Source: DATEPR01 sp963780635
Lineage (GTDB): Bacteria > Actinomycetota > Actinomycetes > Mycobacteriales > Pseudonocardiaceae
Assembly: GCA_963780635.1 (NCBI GenBank)
Contig: CAWACW010000010.1
Span: 124,001-188,000 of the forward strand
Reading direction: 5' to 3'
Length of the DNA: 64,000 nt
Positions 42,372 through 54,666 of the stretch are shown piece after piece (position 1 is the stretch's first letter; each line of letters opens with the position of its first letter). The position numbers were made by a program, and so were the translations under genes. The notes under the pieces are model-generated. The model worked only from the letters and a program-made list of their open reading frames with translations. It had not been told where the DNA came from and searched no databases.

Positions 42372-44077
42372 ATGCACATCGACTGGGACGTGCCGATCAC
42401 CATGGACGACGGCGTCGTCCTGCGCGCGGACGTCTTCCGCCCCGACGACGACGAACACCACCCGGTGCTGATGACGCACGGTCCCTACGCCAAGGGCCTG
42501 GCCTTCCAGGAGGGCTACCAGGCGATGTGGAGCAACCTGGTGGCCGAGCACCCGGATGCCCTCGCCGGATCGTCCAACCGCTACCAGAACTGGGAAACCC
42601 CCGACCCGGAGAAGTGGGTGCCCGATGGTTACGTGGTGATCCGCGTCGATTCCCGCGGCGCCGGGCGGTCACCCGGCTACCTGGACATCTTCTCGCCGCG
42701 CGAGACGCGGGACTACTACGAGTGCATCGAGTGGGCGGGTGTACAGCCGTGGAGCAGCGGCAAGGTCGGCCTGCTGGGCATCTCCTACTACGGGGTGAAC
42801 CAGTGGCAGGTCGCCGCGCTGTCCCCGCCGCACCTCGCGGCGATCTGCCCCTGGGAGGGTGCGACCGACTACTACCGCGAGTTCACCCACCACGGCGGGA
42901 TTCTCGACATCTTCGTGCAGCAGTGGTACCCGATCCAGGTCTCCTCGGTGCAGCACGGCGTGCCCGACGGGCCACGCAACCCCGTCACCGGCGTGCCCGT
43001 CGCCGGTCCCGACGTGCTGAGCCCGATGCCGAACTCGCGGCCAACCACGCCGACACCGTGGCGGAACTGCGGGCCCACCCGCTGCTGGACGACTACTACC
43101 GGGAACGCACCGCGGACCTCTCGAAGATCACCGTGCCGGTGCTCTCGGCGACCAACTGGGCGCACAATCTGCACACCCGCGGCGGTTTCGAGGGATATGC
43201 GGGGGTCGCGAGCGACCAGAAATGGCTGGAGGTGCACGGCCTGCAGCACTGGGTCGAGTTCTACACCGAGTACGGCGTCGCACTGCAGAAGCGCTTCTTC
43301 GGCCACTTCCTCAAGGGCGAGGACACGGGTTGGACCGAGCAGCCACCCGTCGCGCTGCACGTGCGCAGGGTCGACGGGTCCTTCTCCGAGCGCGCCGAGA
43401 CCGAATGGCCACTGGCGCGCACCCGGTGGACGAAGTTCCAGCTCGACCTCGCCGGGGGCAGGCTCACCAGCGACGCCGACACCACCGAACGCACGGCCCG
43501 GTTCGACGCCCTGGGCGAGGGCCTCACCTTCTGGACCGAACCGCTGGCCGACGGCATCGAACTGACCGGACCCGCTGCCGCCACACTGCGAGTCGCGTCC
43601 ACGACGACCGACGCCGACCTCTTCCTGACGCTGCGGGTGCAGGACCCGGACGGCACGGACGTCACCTTCGCCAGCGCGATGGACCCGCACGGTGTGGTCG
43701 GCCTCGGCTGGCTGCGCTCGTCGCTGCGCGCCCTGGACCACGACCGGAGCCTGCCGTTCCGCCCGTGGCACACCTTCGGTGCGGCGGCGCCGCTCACCCC
43801 GGGCGAGCCGGTCGACCTGCAAGTGGAGATCTGGCCGACGTCCGTGGTCATCCCGGCCGGCTACCGGCTCGGGGTCTCGGTGCAGGGCAGGGACTTCGAG
43901 TTCCCGGGGGAGGGTCCGTGGCCCTCGGCGTACGGAGTGTCCATGCGGGGCAACGGCATCTTCGTGCACACCGATCCGCACGACCGCGGCTCCGAGGTGT
44001 ACGCGGGCACGACCACCCTGCACAGCGGCGGTGACCATCCCTCCTACCTGCTACTGCCTGTCATACCCTCGTCCTGA
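42372..44077 (+). pseudogene. CocE/NonD family serine hydrolase, one frameshift
   Basis: The frame from 42372 codes the alpha/beta hydrolase core: RADVFRP, RVDSRGAGRS and the nucleophile motif GISYYG (Ser138), typical of the X-Pro dipeptidyl-peptidase/cocaine-esterase family. At about 43020, in a CCC run, the frame changes and the gene continues (ADTVAELRAHPLLDDYY ... NWAHNLHTRGG ... LQHWVEFY) into the C-terminal jelly-roll domain (DADLFLTLRVQDPDG ... GNGIFVHTDPHDR) to the stop at 44077. About 568 residues if joined. Only one indel, so a sequencing error is a real possibility. Confidence 0.75.
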
Positions 44078-44154
44078 TCACCCGGGCCGGGCGGATATTC
44101 GGTTGTCGCTGCCGAGGCTCGTCGTCGATGCTCGTGGGCATGGGCGCGGCCAGG

Positions 44155-45039
44155 ATGCATGTCGATGAGATCGGCACGGACGTCGCACTTGTGCGCCGGC
44201 TGCTCGCGGCGCAGTTTCCTCGGTGGGCCGGTCTACCGATCGAGAAGGTGGCGTCCTACGGAACCGACCACGACATCTATCGGCTCGGCGACCACCTGGC
44301 CGCACGACTGCCACGCATCGGCTGGGCCACCGCGCAGGCGGCCACAGAAGCGCGCTGGCTACCGAAATTCGCGCCGCACCTGCCGCTCAGTGTCCCGGCG
44401 CCGGTCGCGATGGGCCGGCCGGCCGACGGGTATCCCTTCGAGTGGTCGGTGTGTGAGTGGCTGCCGGGTGAGAACGCCGGCGGCACGAACGCCGATCTCG
44501 ATCAGGCGGCCGTGGATCTCGCGGCGTTCGTGACCGCGCTGCGTCGGATCGACACGACCGGCGCGGATCCGCGCTCGCCGGGTAGCCGAGGTGGCGCGCT
44601 GGTGGAGGGGGACGAAGCCGTTCGACGGTCGATCGCCCGACTCGGCGACCGGATCGACGGCGCCACGGCCCTCCGCTCGTGGGAGGAGTCGCTGGACGCC
44701 GCCGCCTGGGCAGGTCCGGAGGTCTGGGTGCACGGCGACCTGCTGCCGGGCAACCTGCTCGTCGTCGACGGCCGGCTGTCGGCGGTCATCGACTTCGGTG
44801 GTCTCAACGTGGGCGACCCCGCCTGCGACCTGCAGCCCGCCTGGAACATGTTCGCCGGAGCCAACCGCAGGCGGTTCCGCGCCGAACTCGGCGTCGACGA
44901 CGACTCCTGGCTGCGCGGCCGCGGCTGGGTGCTCCGTCAGGTCGTGATGGCACTGCCGTACTACTGGGACACCAACCCCGGAATCGTCCGCCAGGCCTCC
45001 CATGCGCTCAGGCAGGTACTCGCCGACGATCTCGACTGA
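44155..45039 (+). CDS. Aminoglycoside phosphotransferase-like kinase
   Basis: A 294-residue APH-fold kinase from the ATG at 44155 (MHVDEIGTDVALVRRLL, the usual family opening; an ATG at 44128 is also in frame). Brenner motif HGDLLPGN (193-200), metal-binding DFG (213-215) and GDPACDL are intact. Such proteins phosphorylate hydroxyls of antibiotics or of metabolites. The wide actinobacterial subgroup is rarely shown to give resistance, so I do not call it a resistance gene. Confidence 0.87.
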   Translation: MHVDEIGTDVALVRRLLAAQFPRWAGLPIEKVASYGTDHDIYRLGDHLAARLPRIGWATAQAATEARWLPKFAPHLPLSVPAPVAMGRPADGYPFEWSVCEWLPGENAGGTNADLDQAAVDLAAFVTALRRIDTTGADPRSPGSRGGALVEGDEAVRRSIARLGDRIDGATALRSWEESLDAAAWAGPEVWVHGDLLPGNLLVVDGRLSAVIDFGGLNVGDPACDLQPAWNMFAGANRRRFRAELGVDDDSWLRGRGWVLRQVVMALPYYWDTNPGIVRQASHALRQVLADDLD

Positions 45040-45065
45040 ACGACCAAGCCACTGCCCGGGTCAGC

Positions 45066-45088
45066 CGGCACACGGCCCGGCTGTGCCG
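45066..45088. terminator. Hairpin between convergent genes
   Basis: CGGCACA (45066-45072) pairs with TGTGCCG (45082-45088) around a 9-base loop, between the tail-to-tail kinase and ccdA genes. It could end transcription from both sides. No T-run. Confidence 0.45.
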
Positions 45089-45109
45089 ACCGCGGCCCGG
45101 CGAGAGCGG

Positions 45110-45862
45110 TCAGCCGAGGGTGACGAGCCAGCCGACGCCCAGGGCGCGAGCGGTGGACTGGAGTTGCAGGGTGAGCCAGGACAGCTGGTTGAACACCAGC
45201 AGCAGGCCGAACGCGCCCAGCAACACCGCCGAGCCGGACACGATCGCCACCGAGTGCCGCCGGGTCCAGGCCAGCGCGCCGACCATCCGGCGGAAAGCCA
45301 ACCCGGTGACCAGGAACGGCAGTGCCAGGCCCGCTGAGTACACGGCCAGTAGTAGCCCGCCGCGGGCCACCCCGTCCTGGGTCGCGGCGATCGCCAGCAC
45401 CGAGCCGAGCACGGGTCCGATGCACGGGGTCCACCCGAACGCGAACGCGGCGCCCGCCACTGGCGCGGCCCACGGGCCGTACCTTGACAAGTTCAGGTGC
45501 AACCGCGCCTCCCTGACCAGCCAGCTCCGGTGCGCCACGGTGGCTGCCAGCAGAAACCCGGCCATGGCGATCACCACGATGCCCGCCACCCGGGTGATGG
45601 CCACCTGATTGCGCAGCAGCGTGGCCCCCAGCACGGTCACCGACAGTCCGAGCGCGATGAAGACGAGCGAGAAACCGGCGACGAACAGACCGGCGCCGCG
45701 GGCCACCGCTCGCATGGTGGACCGCCCGCCGCCGGACAGTTCGGCGACACCGATGCCGGTGGTGACCGACAGGTACACCGGCACCAGCGGCAGCACACAC
45801 GGGGACAGGAACGACACCACCCCGCCGCCGAAGGCGATCGCGTAGCTGATTCCGCCCGCCAC
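45110..45862 (-). CDS. ccdA: CcdA, cytochrome c biogenesis thiol-electron carrier
   Basis: A 250-residue six-helix membrane protein of the CcdA/DsbD-gamma family. The two redox cysteines sit in SFLSPCVLPLVPVY near residue 22 and in FGWTPCIGP. It passes electrons from cytoplasmic thioredoxin to outside thiol-redox proteins, which keep apocytochrome CxxCH thiols reduced. It is divergent from the ccm cluster and would feed CcmG (52659). In actinobacteria CcdA usually works with System II, so its place beside System I genes is notable. Confidence 0.92.
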   Translation of the reverse strand: MAGGISYAIAFGGGVVSFLSPCVLPLVPVYLSVTTGIGVAELSGGGRSTMRAVARGAGLFVAGFSLVFIALGLSVTVLGATLLRNQVAITRVAGIVVIAMAGFLLAATVAHRSWLVREARLHLNLSRYGPWAAPVAGAAFAFGWTPCIGPVLGSVLAIAATQDGVARGGLLLAVYSAGLALPFLVTGLAFRRMVGALAWTRRHSVAIVSGSAVLLGAFGLLLVFNQLSWLTLQLQSTARALGVGWLVTLG

Positions 45863-46049
45863 TCAGCCTCCTCCAGCGCCCGCAGCCAGTTGTATGACTA
45901 AGGACTATGCACCCTACAAAGGGCAGTGCAAACCCCTACCTTGGTCCGGTCGCCAGGGTTGGTGACCGGCAATCGGGCGTTGACCGGGGGTAGCGGCGGG
46001 CATACGCTCCTCTATCACCAACATGATTTGGTAGTACTGCGAGGGTGCG

Positions 46050-46818
46050 ATGAGCCTGCGTGAGCGCTTGGTACGGACGCGGCCGCCAACCCGCCACATG
46101 TCCGGTACCGCGGTGCCGGGGTCCGGTACGGCGGTCGGACTGCGCGGGGTGACCAGGCTGTTCGGTGCCCTGCCGGGCCTGGTGCGGGTGACCCTGCACG
46201 TCGACCGCGGCGAGACCGTCTGGCTGTGCGGGTCCAACGGCTCGGGCAAGTCGACGCTGCTGCGGGTGATCGCCACCGCGCTGTCCCCGACGTTCGGCGG
46301 CGGCACCGTGCTCGGCTACGACCTGGTCCGGACGGGTCCCGATCCGGGCCCGCACCGACCTGGCTCGGCCACCAGACCCGGCTCTACGAGGACCTCACCG
46401 CCGCCGAGAACCTGCGGTTCACCTGCGACTCTACGGGCTCCCGGCAGGCGATCGACGCGGCGCTGGACCGGGTCGGGCTGGCCGAGGTGGCCGGCGTGCG
46501 GGCCGGCAGCTTCTCCCAGGGCATGCGGCAGCGACTGGTGCTGGCCCGCTGCCTGGTCCGCGTGCCCCGGACCTGGTGCTGCTCGACGAGCCGTACGCCG
46601 GACTCGACCTGGACGCCCGGGTGGTGGTCGACGATCTGCTCGCCGGTGCCCGGGAGCAGGGCCGCACGGTGCTGCTGGCCAGCCACGAGCCACCGCCACC
46701 CGCCCTGATCGACCGGACCGTGTCGATGGACGGCGGCCGGATCACCAGCGACACGGGCACCGCCGGGACCACCGGCACCGCCGGGACCGACCAGATCAAG
46801 GGGAGGGTGGCCCGATGA
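46050..46818 (+). pseudogene. ccmA: CcmA, haem exporter ATPase, two frameshifts
   Basis: ATG at 46050 with GAGGGTG upstream. Three collinear pieces: VTLHVDRGETVWLCGSNGSG then KSTLLRVIATALSP (Walker A GSNGSGKST), then WLGHQTRLYEDLTAAENLRF and FSQGMRQRLVLARCL (signature), then LLDEPYAGLDLDARVVVDDL (Walker B) to the stop at 46818. Frames change near 46335 and near 46563. At the second site GTGCCCCGGAC would be in frame with one more C. Length (about 250 residues) fits CcmA. It pairs with CcmB to drive release of haem-loaded CcmE. Confidence 0.75.
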
Positions 46819-47593
46819 CATCGGTGACTCCACGTGCCGCGGACCTCGACGCCGGGCCGACCGCGGCCACACCTCGGTGCGCCAACCCGATCCGGGCCGG
46901 CGCGGGCGGCCGGCGCGGTGGCGCGGATCGCCGGGTCGCCCGGGCGATCGCGGCCAAGGACCTGCGGATCGAGGTCCGCAGCCGGTCCGCGTTGAGCGCG
47001 GTGCTCCCGTTCGCGGCCACGATGCTGCTCGCGTTCGGTTTCGCGCTCGGCCCGGACCGGCTGCTGCTGCACAGACCGCGCCCGGCCTGCTCTGGCTGGC
47101 CGCGCTGTTCGCCTCGGTGGAACTGTGCCACCGCTCCTATCTGGCCGAGGTCGGCGAACGGTGCGCTGGAAGGGCTGCTGCTCGGGCCGGCCGACAAGGG
47201 CGCGGTCTATCTGGGCAAAGCGGCCGCGGCGTTCGTTCAGCTGATCGCGCTGTTCGTGCTGACGACCGGCCTGGTGATCGTGCTTTCGGGCTGCCCGTCG
47301 GCCCCGCCCGGGCTGCTCGCTGCTCACCGCGGTGCTCGGCATCGCCGGGCTGAGCGCGATGGGCAGCGCTGCTCGGGTTGCTCTCGGTCGTCAGGGCCGT
47401 ACCCGGCAGGCCGCGCTGCCGGTGCTGGTGCTGCCGCTGGTCAGCCCGGTGATGATCGCCGCGACCCGGGCGACGGCGCGGTCTCAGCGCCGGCACACCG
47501 CGGGTCGGCGGCTGGCTGGGCCTGCTCGCGGCGTTCGACGCGGCCTTCCTGGCGGCCGGCTATCTGGTCTTCGCCCATCTGCTCGAAGACTGA
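46815..47593 (+). pseudogene. ccmB: CcmB, haem exporter permease, several frameshifts
   Basis: The ATG at 46815 overlaps the ccmA stop (ATGA). The first part (RAIAAKDLRIEVRSRSALSA, then FAATMLLAFGFALG) is the CcmB opening. Later pieces in changing frames (GLLWLAALFASVELCHRSYL, ALEGLLLGPADKGAVYLGKA, LIALFVLTTGLVIVL, LPVLVLPLVSPVMIAAT, LVFAHLLED) follow the family in order. At least four indels are needed. No in-frame stop interrupts any piece, which hints at errors or very recent inactivation. Confidence 0.7.
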
Positions 47594-47679
47594 CCGGCCC
47601 GAGTGGACATTGACAGTCCTTGGGGAGACCGAAACTCTCTATAGCAAAATTTCATTAGTCATAGATGCGAGGTGATGGC

Positions 47680-49104
47680 ATGGCGGATCCGGACAGCACC
47701 GACCAGACCGTCGAGGAAGAACGCAACCGCATCGACCCCGCGCAAGTGGGGCGACCCGGCGGTCGCTGTTCGTCCTCGGCGTGCTGGCATCGGCGCTGTC
47801 GCATGGTGGCGTTCAAGTCCATCGGTGGTGCGCCTTCGGCGGCCGCGGCGCAGGTCAGCGTCCAGAAGCCGGCAACAATGACGCAGTCGACGCCAATGCG
47901 GCCCTGGTCAAGGACGGGAAACAGACCTTCCGCTTCGACACGTTCGGCGACCAGCCGTTCTGGGGTGGCACGCTGCACCTGGACCAGGCCATCGCGGGCG
48001 CTGCGAACGGCGGAGTCGGCCCGGGCGTCAGCCCGAAGACCGCTCTGTCGGTCGGGCTGAAGGTCGACGTGGACGCGCTGCCGGCCTCGGTGCAGGCCGG
48101 GATCAAGGCGGGCACGGTCGAACCTGAACAACCCGGCCGCCACGGTGGCGTTGCTCAAGCTGAATGCGGTGCTCGGTGTCAAGGGCACTTCGACGCGGCG
48201 GCAATCTGCAGCGCCGTCGGCATCGAGTGCGCACTGTGCCACTCGACTGTCGACAACTCCCTCGCTCCAGGGATCGGTCACCGGCTGGATGGCTGGGCCA
48301 ACCGCGACCTGAACGTCGGAGCGATCGTCGGCCTGTCGCCGAACCTGACACCGATCGCCAACCTGCTGCACACCGATGTCCCGACCGTGCAGAAGGTGCT
48401 CGACGCCTGGGGGCCCGGCAAGTTCGACGCCGAGCTGTTCCTCGACGGCAAGGCGATTCCAGCCGGACGGTCGTTCCGCGGCGGCGCTGATACCGCCGGC
48501 GTTCGGACTGGCCGGGGTCAACCTGCATACCTGGACGGGATGGGGCTCCGTCCCGTACTGGAATGCGTTCGTTGCGGTGTTGGAGATGCACGGCCAGGGG
48601 AGCTTCATCGATGCGCGGCTGGACAACGCCGCACAGTTCCCGATCGCGGCGGAAAACAACTTCGGTCATGTCAGGGCGACCAAGTGGACCTGGTGTCCGC
48701 GAAGTTACCCGCGCTGCAGGCCTACCAGCTCTCGCTCAAGGCGCCCACACCGCCGAAGGGATCGTTCGATCCAGCGGCCGCGGCACGCGGGAAGGTGCTG
48801 TTCAGCGGGCAGGCCGAGTGCTCGACCTGCCACGTCGCCGCCAACCTTCACCGAACCAGGTGAGAACCTGCACTCCGGGTAGCGAGATCGGCATCGACAA
48901 CTTCGAGGCCGACCGGTCGCCGACGCACATGTACCGCACCAGCTCCGCTGGCCGGTCTGTGGACGCACCAGAAGGGCGGCTTCTACCACGACGGTCGGTT
49001 CCCGACCCTGCTCTCCGTGGTCCAGCACTACAACAACACCTTCAAGCTCGGCCTGACCGGCCGAGCAGAAGAACGACCTCGTCCAATACCTGCTCTCCCT
49101 GTAG
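47680..49104 (+). pseudogene. Di-haem c-type cytochrome (peroxidase-like), many frameshifts
   Basis: ATG at 47680 with GAGGTG upstream; an AT-rich patch before it (47630-47670) may be a promoter. The pieces give an N-terminal membrane segment (FVLGVLASALS), then an outside domain with a first haem motif CALCH (48228-48242) and a second CSTCH (48819-48833). The C-terminal pattern THQKGGFYHDGRFPTLLSVV is typical of bacterial di-haem cytochrome c peroxidase/MauG-like proteins. About 470 residues if joined; at least eight indels. It is the obvious client of the surrounding ccm genes. Substrate unknown. Confidence 0.7.
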
Positions 49105-49157
49105 TACGCATGGCAATCGGTAGCACTCGCAAGTAACTGTCGAACCAGGAGGTCGGT

Positions 49158-49957
49158 GTGGAGCTTTTACCGACGCGCTCGCCAAGGCCGGCAGCCGTCG
49201 GCGCCCAGCGCATTATCGGCTGGGCGACCGTGGCTGGCCTGGCGCGACCGGGGTGTTCGCCCTGTTCGTCGTCCCGCCTGATGCCGGCCCAGGGCGATGT
49301 GCAGCGACTCATGTACGTACACGTTCCGGCGGCGTGGGTGGCTTTCGCTGTCGTTCGGCGTGGTGTTCCTCGCCAGCGTCGCCTACCTGCGTACCGGGCG
49401 CATCCACTGGGACCGGGTCGCGGTCTCCTCGGCGGAGATCGGTGTCCTGTTCTGCGCCCTGACCATCGTCCTGGGTTCGTTGTGGGGCCGCCCGGTGTGG
49501 GGCACCTGGTGGACCTGGGACCCGCGGCTGACCACGACCGCGATGCTGCTGCTCATCTACGTCGGCTACCTGACGCTGCGTCGCGTCGCCGACAGTCCGA
49601 CCCGGCGGGCCCACTGGTCGGCCGTGATCGGAGTGGTCGGGATTCGTCGACGTACCGATCACCCACTGTCGGTGACGTGGTGGCGTTCGCTGCACCAGGA
49701 GCGCGACCGTGCTGCGCCTCGGCTCGCCGACCATCGCGCCGATCATGCTGGCGACCCTGATGTTCGCGCTGCTGGCGTTCTCACTGGCCTACGGCTACCT
49801 GATGGCGGTACGGATGCGGGTGGGCCGGTCGGAGGACCGCGCCGCCAGCACCGTGGTGTCGTCGCCTGCGCCGCGGGCAAGGGCGCCGCGTCCGGCCAGC
49901 CCGATGCCCAGCCCAGTGTCCACAATGGCGGGACCAGAAGGCGGAGACCATGCATGA
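49158..49957 (+). pseudogene. ccmC: CcmC, haem-handling WWD protein, several frameshifts
   Basis: GTG at 49158 with GGAGGTC upstream. Pieces in order: RIIGWATVAGLA, QGDVQRLMYVHVPAAWVAF (helix with the first conserved His), GVVFLASVAYLRTG, the haem-binding WWD motif WGTWWTWDPRLTTT, LLIYVGYLTLRRVADSP, VTWWRSLHQ (second His) and MLATLMFALLAFSLAYGYL. At least five indels. CcmC loads haem onto CcmE. The C-terminal about 40 residues are an Ala/Pro/Ser tail beyond the usual CcmC end. Confidence 0.72.
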
Positions 49958-50102
49958 CCTGGGCTACATCGTGGCTGGATACGGGCTGACCGCACTGGGC
50001 ATCGTCGGCTATCGGTGGCGGCTGGCGGTGCGCGGTCGCCGCGCGACCGGACTGGTCCGGGCCGCGGCCGGGCGCAAGATCGTGGGCGGGAAGGCGCGAT
50101 GA
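49950..50102 (+). CDS. ccmD: CcmD-like small membrane protein (50 aa)
   Basis: An ATG at 49950 overlaps the ccmC end and gives a 50-residue protein: MHDLGYIVAGYGLTALGIVG, then a basic tail YRWRLAVRGRRATG. One membrane helix followed by Arg-rich residues, and a position between ccmC and ccmE, are exactly those of CcmD, which helps release holo-CcmE. Its stop overlaps the ccmE start (ATGA). Confidence 0.75.
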   Translation: MHDLGYIVAGYGLTALGIVGYRWRLAVRGRRATGLVRAAAGRKIVGGKAR

Positions 50103-50646
50103 CCCAGCTCGCCGGGGACGGCGCCCGGCCCGACGACGGCGTGACTTCCGAAAGCCTGATGCCCGACGACTTCCTGCCCGAGGACTTCCGCCCCGACCCG
50201 GCACCGCGCCGGCACGGGCTGCGGCCCGCCCAGTGGCGGCTGATGGGCTGTCTGGCCGTCGTGGTCGCCGCCTTGGGCTGGGTGGCCATCCGGGCCTGAC
50301 CGGCAACTTCGTCTACTACCTCACCCCGACCGACATCAGCCAGCACAAGGCCGACGTGGGTCAGCGGATCCGGCTGGGCGGCTTCGTGGTGCCGGGCAGC
50401 GTGGGCCGGGCAGGCCAGTTGCTGAAGTTCACCGTCACCGACGGCACGAAGTCGATGACCGTGGTCGACACCGGCAGCGTGCCGGAACTGTTCAAGGCAG
50501 GTCAGGGCGTGGTGGTCGAAGGATGGCTGGGCAAGGACGGCCGATTCCACTCCGACACGTTGCTGATCAAGCACAACGGTGACTACCAACCGCCCAAACC
50601 GGGGGAGAAGCCGCCGAACAGCGCAGACCTGAGTCAGGGAGGCTGA
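50099..50646 (+). pseudogene. ccmE: CcmE haem chaperone, one frameshift
   Basis: From the ATG at 50099 an acidic N-terminal tail of about 45 residues and one membrane helix (LMGCLAVVVAALGWVAI) read cleanly to a TGA at 50297. One more C in the CC before it would carry the frame on into the OB-fold domain (GNFVYYLTPTDISQH ... RLGGFVVPGSV ... VVEGWLGKDGRFHSDTLLIK). The haem-attachment motif reads KHNGDY, with the invariant His then Tyr four residues on. The acidic N-terminal extension is longer than in proteobacterial CcmE. Confidence 0.8.
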
Positions 50647-50647
50647 C

Positions 50648-52658
<2,011 letters not shown>

Positions 52659-52659
<1 letters not shown>

Positions 52660-53201
52660 TGTCCACCCGGGCCCGCCGCGCACTGCTGCTGACCGGGGTG
52701 TTCGTGGCGGTCGCGGTGGTCGCGGCGCTGCTCGCCTCCGGCCTGCGGCACGACCCGTCGGTGACCGCTTCACCACTGGTCGGCCGCACCGCGCCCGACT
52801 TCACGCTGCCCGAGTTGGACGGCCCGCCCGTGCACCTGGCCGCCCTGCGCGGCCAGGTCGTGGTGGTCAACTTCTGGGCGTCGTGGTGCGCCGAGTGCCA
52901 CACCGAACAAGCCGCCCTGAACGCGACGTGGGCCAGGTTCCGGGATTCCGGTGTCGTGGTACTCGGCGTCGACTTCGAGGACAACGACGCGGACGCGCGC
53001 AAGTACGTCGTCAGCGAGGGCAGCGACTACCCGGTCGTGGTGGACGCCGACTCCAGCACCGCGTTGGCCTTCGGCGTGCGCGGCGTGCCCGAGACGTACG
53101 TGCTGGACCAGACCGGGCGGATCGTCGACCGGGTCATCGGCGCGGTGGACGCGGGCACGCTGGCTAGCACCCTCGACGTGCTGGTCCGAGGTGCGCAGTG
53201 A
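52659..53201 (+). CDS. ccmG: CcmG/DsbE-type thioredoxin
   Basis: A 180-residue membrane-anchored thioredoxin. One N-terminal helix (about residues 8-27), then a thioredoxin fold with the redox pair WCAEC (Cys77, Cys80) and the cis-proline context VRGVPETYVLD. It reduces apocytochrome or CcmH thiols, fed by CcdA. The ATG overlaps the ccmF stop (TGATG). Confidence 0.92.
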
Positions 53202-53749
53202 ACGCCGCCGGGGTCGTGCGGCGCGGCCGGCTGTTCACCCGGCTCACCAGCCGCGCCGGGATGGCCGTGCTGGTCGTGGTGGCCGCCGGGCTGATCGCGC
53301 TGATCGTGGTCGCGGTGCGCGGCGAGGCACCACCGGCCACCCTCGCGCAGCAGGCACACCAGATCGCCGCCACCCTGCGCTGCCCGATCTGTGAGGACCT
53401 GTCGGTGGCCGACTCACCGGCTCCGCTGGCCGGGCAGATGCGCACGCAGATCAGGCAGGAACTGGCCGTGGGCAAGACGGCAGACCAGATCAAGCAGAAC
53501 TTCGTGGCCTCCTACGGCGACTCGGTGTTGCTGACCCCGGCGCACCAGGGCATCGGTCAGGTCGCCTACGCACTGCCCTTCGTGGTGGTGGGCGCGGGAC
53601 TGGTCGCGGGAGTGCTGCTGTTGCGCGGCGGCCGGCGGACGGCAGCCGCGCCTCGCGACCGCCCCGGCGCCCGGCAGACCGGCCTGACCGTCGCTGATCG
53701 GGACCGCCTGGCCGACGCACTGGCCCGGTTGCGCGAGGAGGAGCCGTGA
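53198..53749 (+). CDS. ccmH: CcmH, apocytochrome thiol-handling protein
   Basis: A 183-residue protein. N-terminal helix (about 21-41), the CcmH redox motif LRCPICEDLSVADS (Cys62, Cys65), MRTQIRQELAVGKTADQIKQ, a second helix (about 128-147) and a basic tail. The two-helix form with LRCxxC matches the short CcmH/CcmL type. The start overlaps the ccmG stop by four bases. It works with CcmF and CcmI in haem ligation. Confidence 0.92.
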   Translation: MNAAGVVRRGRLFTRLTSRAGMAVLVVVAAGLIALIVVAVRGEAPPATLAQQAHQIAATLRCPICEDLSVADSPAPLAGQMRTQIRQELAVGKTADQIKQNFVASYGDSVLLTPAHQGIGQVAYALPFVVVGAGLVAGVLLLRGGRRTAAAPRDRPGARQTGLTVADRDRLADALARLREEEP

Positions 53750-54666
53750 TCGTCACCCTGGTGGTCCTCGCGCTGGCGTGCCTGGCGGGCCTGGCCGTGC
53801 TGCGACCGTTCGCGGCGGGCCGGTCCGGCGCCCTGCACGCCGACGCCGACCCGGACGAGGACCTGCGCCATGCGCTGCTGCGTCAGCTGCGCGACCTGGA
53901 CAACGAGCTTTCCGCGGGCAAGCTGACCGATGAGGAACACCGCGCGCTGCGCGCGCCGGTGGAGGCCGAGGCGGTCACAGTGCTGCGGCGGATAGACCGG
54001 CGGGTCGGCAGCGGTGAGCTCACCACAGGGCTGCGCGAGATCCGCCCGGTCGAGAAGCCGGCGCCGGTACCGTCCGGCCGGCGCCGGCTTCGGCTCGTGG
54101 TCGGGTTCGCGGCCGGGCTGGTCGTGTGCGGCGGGGCGGTGGTTCTGCTCACCGGCGCGGTGAGTCCACGCCAGGCGGGTGCCGGCATCACCGGTGGGGT
54201 GGCCGCCCAGGGTGCACCGGTCACACCGGTCGCGCCGAGCGGCTCGTCGGCCCCGATCGCCTCGGCCCAGGCCCAGGTGAAACAGCACCCCCAGGATGTC
54301 GTCGCCCATCTGTCCCTCGCCCAGGCGTACCTGGCAGCGGGCAAGTCCGACCAGGCGGCCATCGAATATCTGGCGGTGACGCAACTGCAGCCGGACAACG
54401 CCGCGGCCAGTACGGGCCTTGCGCTGATCGCGTTCCAGGACGGGAACACCACCGAGGCCAAGAAAATAGTGGACCAGGTGCTGGCGGCCCAACCCAGGTA
54501 TCCCGAGGCGCTCTACACGCGCGGCATGATCGAACTGATGGGGCTGGGACAGCCCGGTCCGGCCAAACAGGACCTCGACGGCTATCTCGCCGCGGCGCCC
54601 TTCGGCTCACACAAGCAGACCGTGCAGTCGCTGCTCACCCTGATCGCGGAGGCGCCGGGTAAATGA
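53746..54666 (+). CDS. CcmI-like TPR protein of cytochrome c maturation
   Basis: A 306-residue protein. N-terminal helix (2-18), cytoplasmic loop with the CcmI-type segment RQLRDLDNELSAGKLTDEEH, second helix (about 115-138), then an outside TPR region (DVVAHLSLAQAYLAAGKSDQ, YPEALYTRGMIELM). This two-helix-plus-TPR plan is that of CcmI, the apocytochrome chaperone. GTG start overlaps the ccmH stop (GTGA). Confidence 0.85.
   Translation: MIVTLVVLALACLAGLAVLRPFAAGRSGALHADADPDEDLRHALLRQLRDLDNELSAGKLTDEEHRALRAPVEAEAVTVLRRIDRRVGSGELTTGLREIRPVEKPAPVPSGRRRLRLVVGFAAGLVVCGGAVVLLTGAVSPRQAGAGITGGVAAQGAPVTPVAPSGSSAPIASAQAQVKQHPQDVVAHLSLAQAYLAAGKSDQAAIEYLAVTQLQPDNAAASTGLALIAFQDGNTTEAKKIVDQVLAAQPRYPEALYTRGMIELMGLGQPGPAKQDLDGYLAAAPFGSHKQTVQSLLTLIAEAPGK

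Noticed and set aside
44155..45039. Aminoglycoside resistance gene
   Set aside because: The kinase fold and motifs are clear, but this broad subgroup is mostly of unknown substrate, and no resistance context is present.
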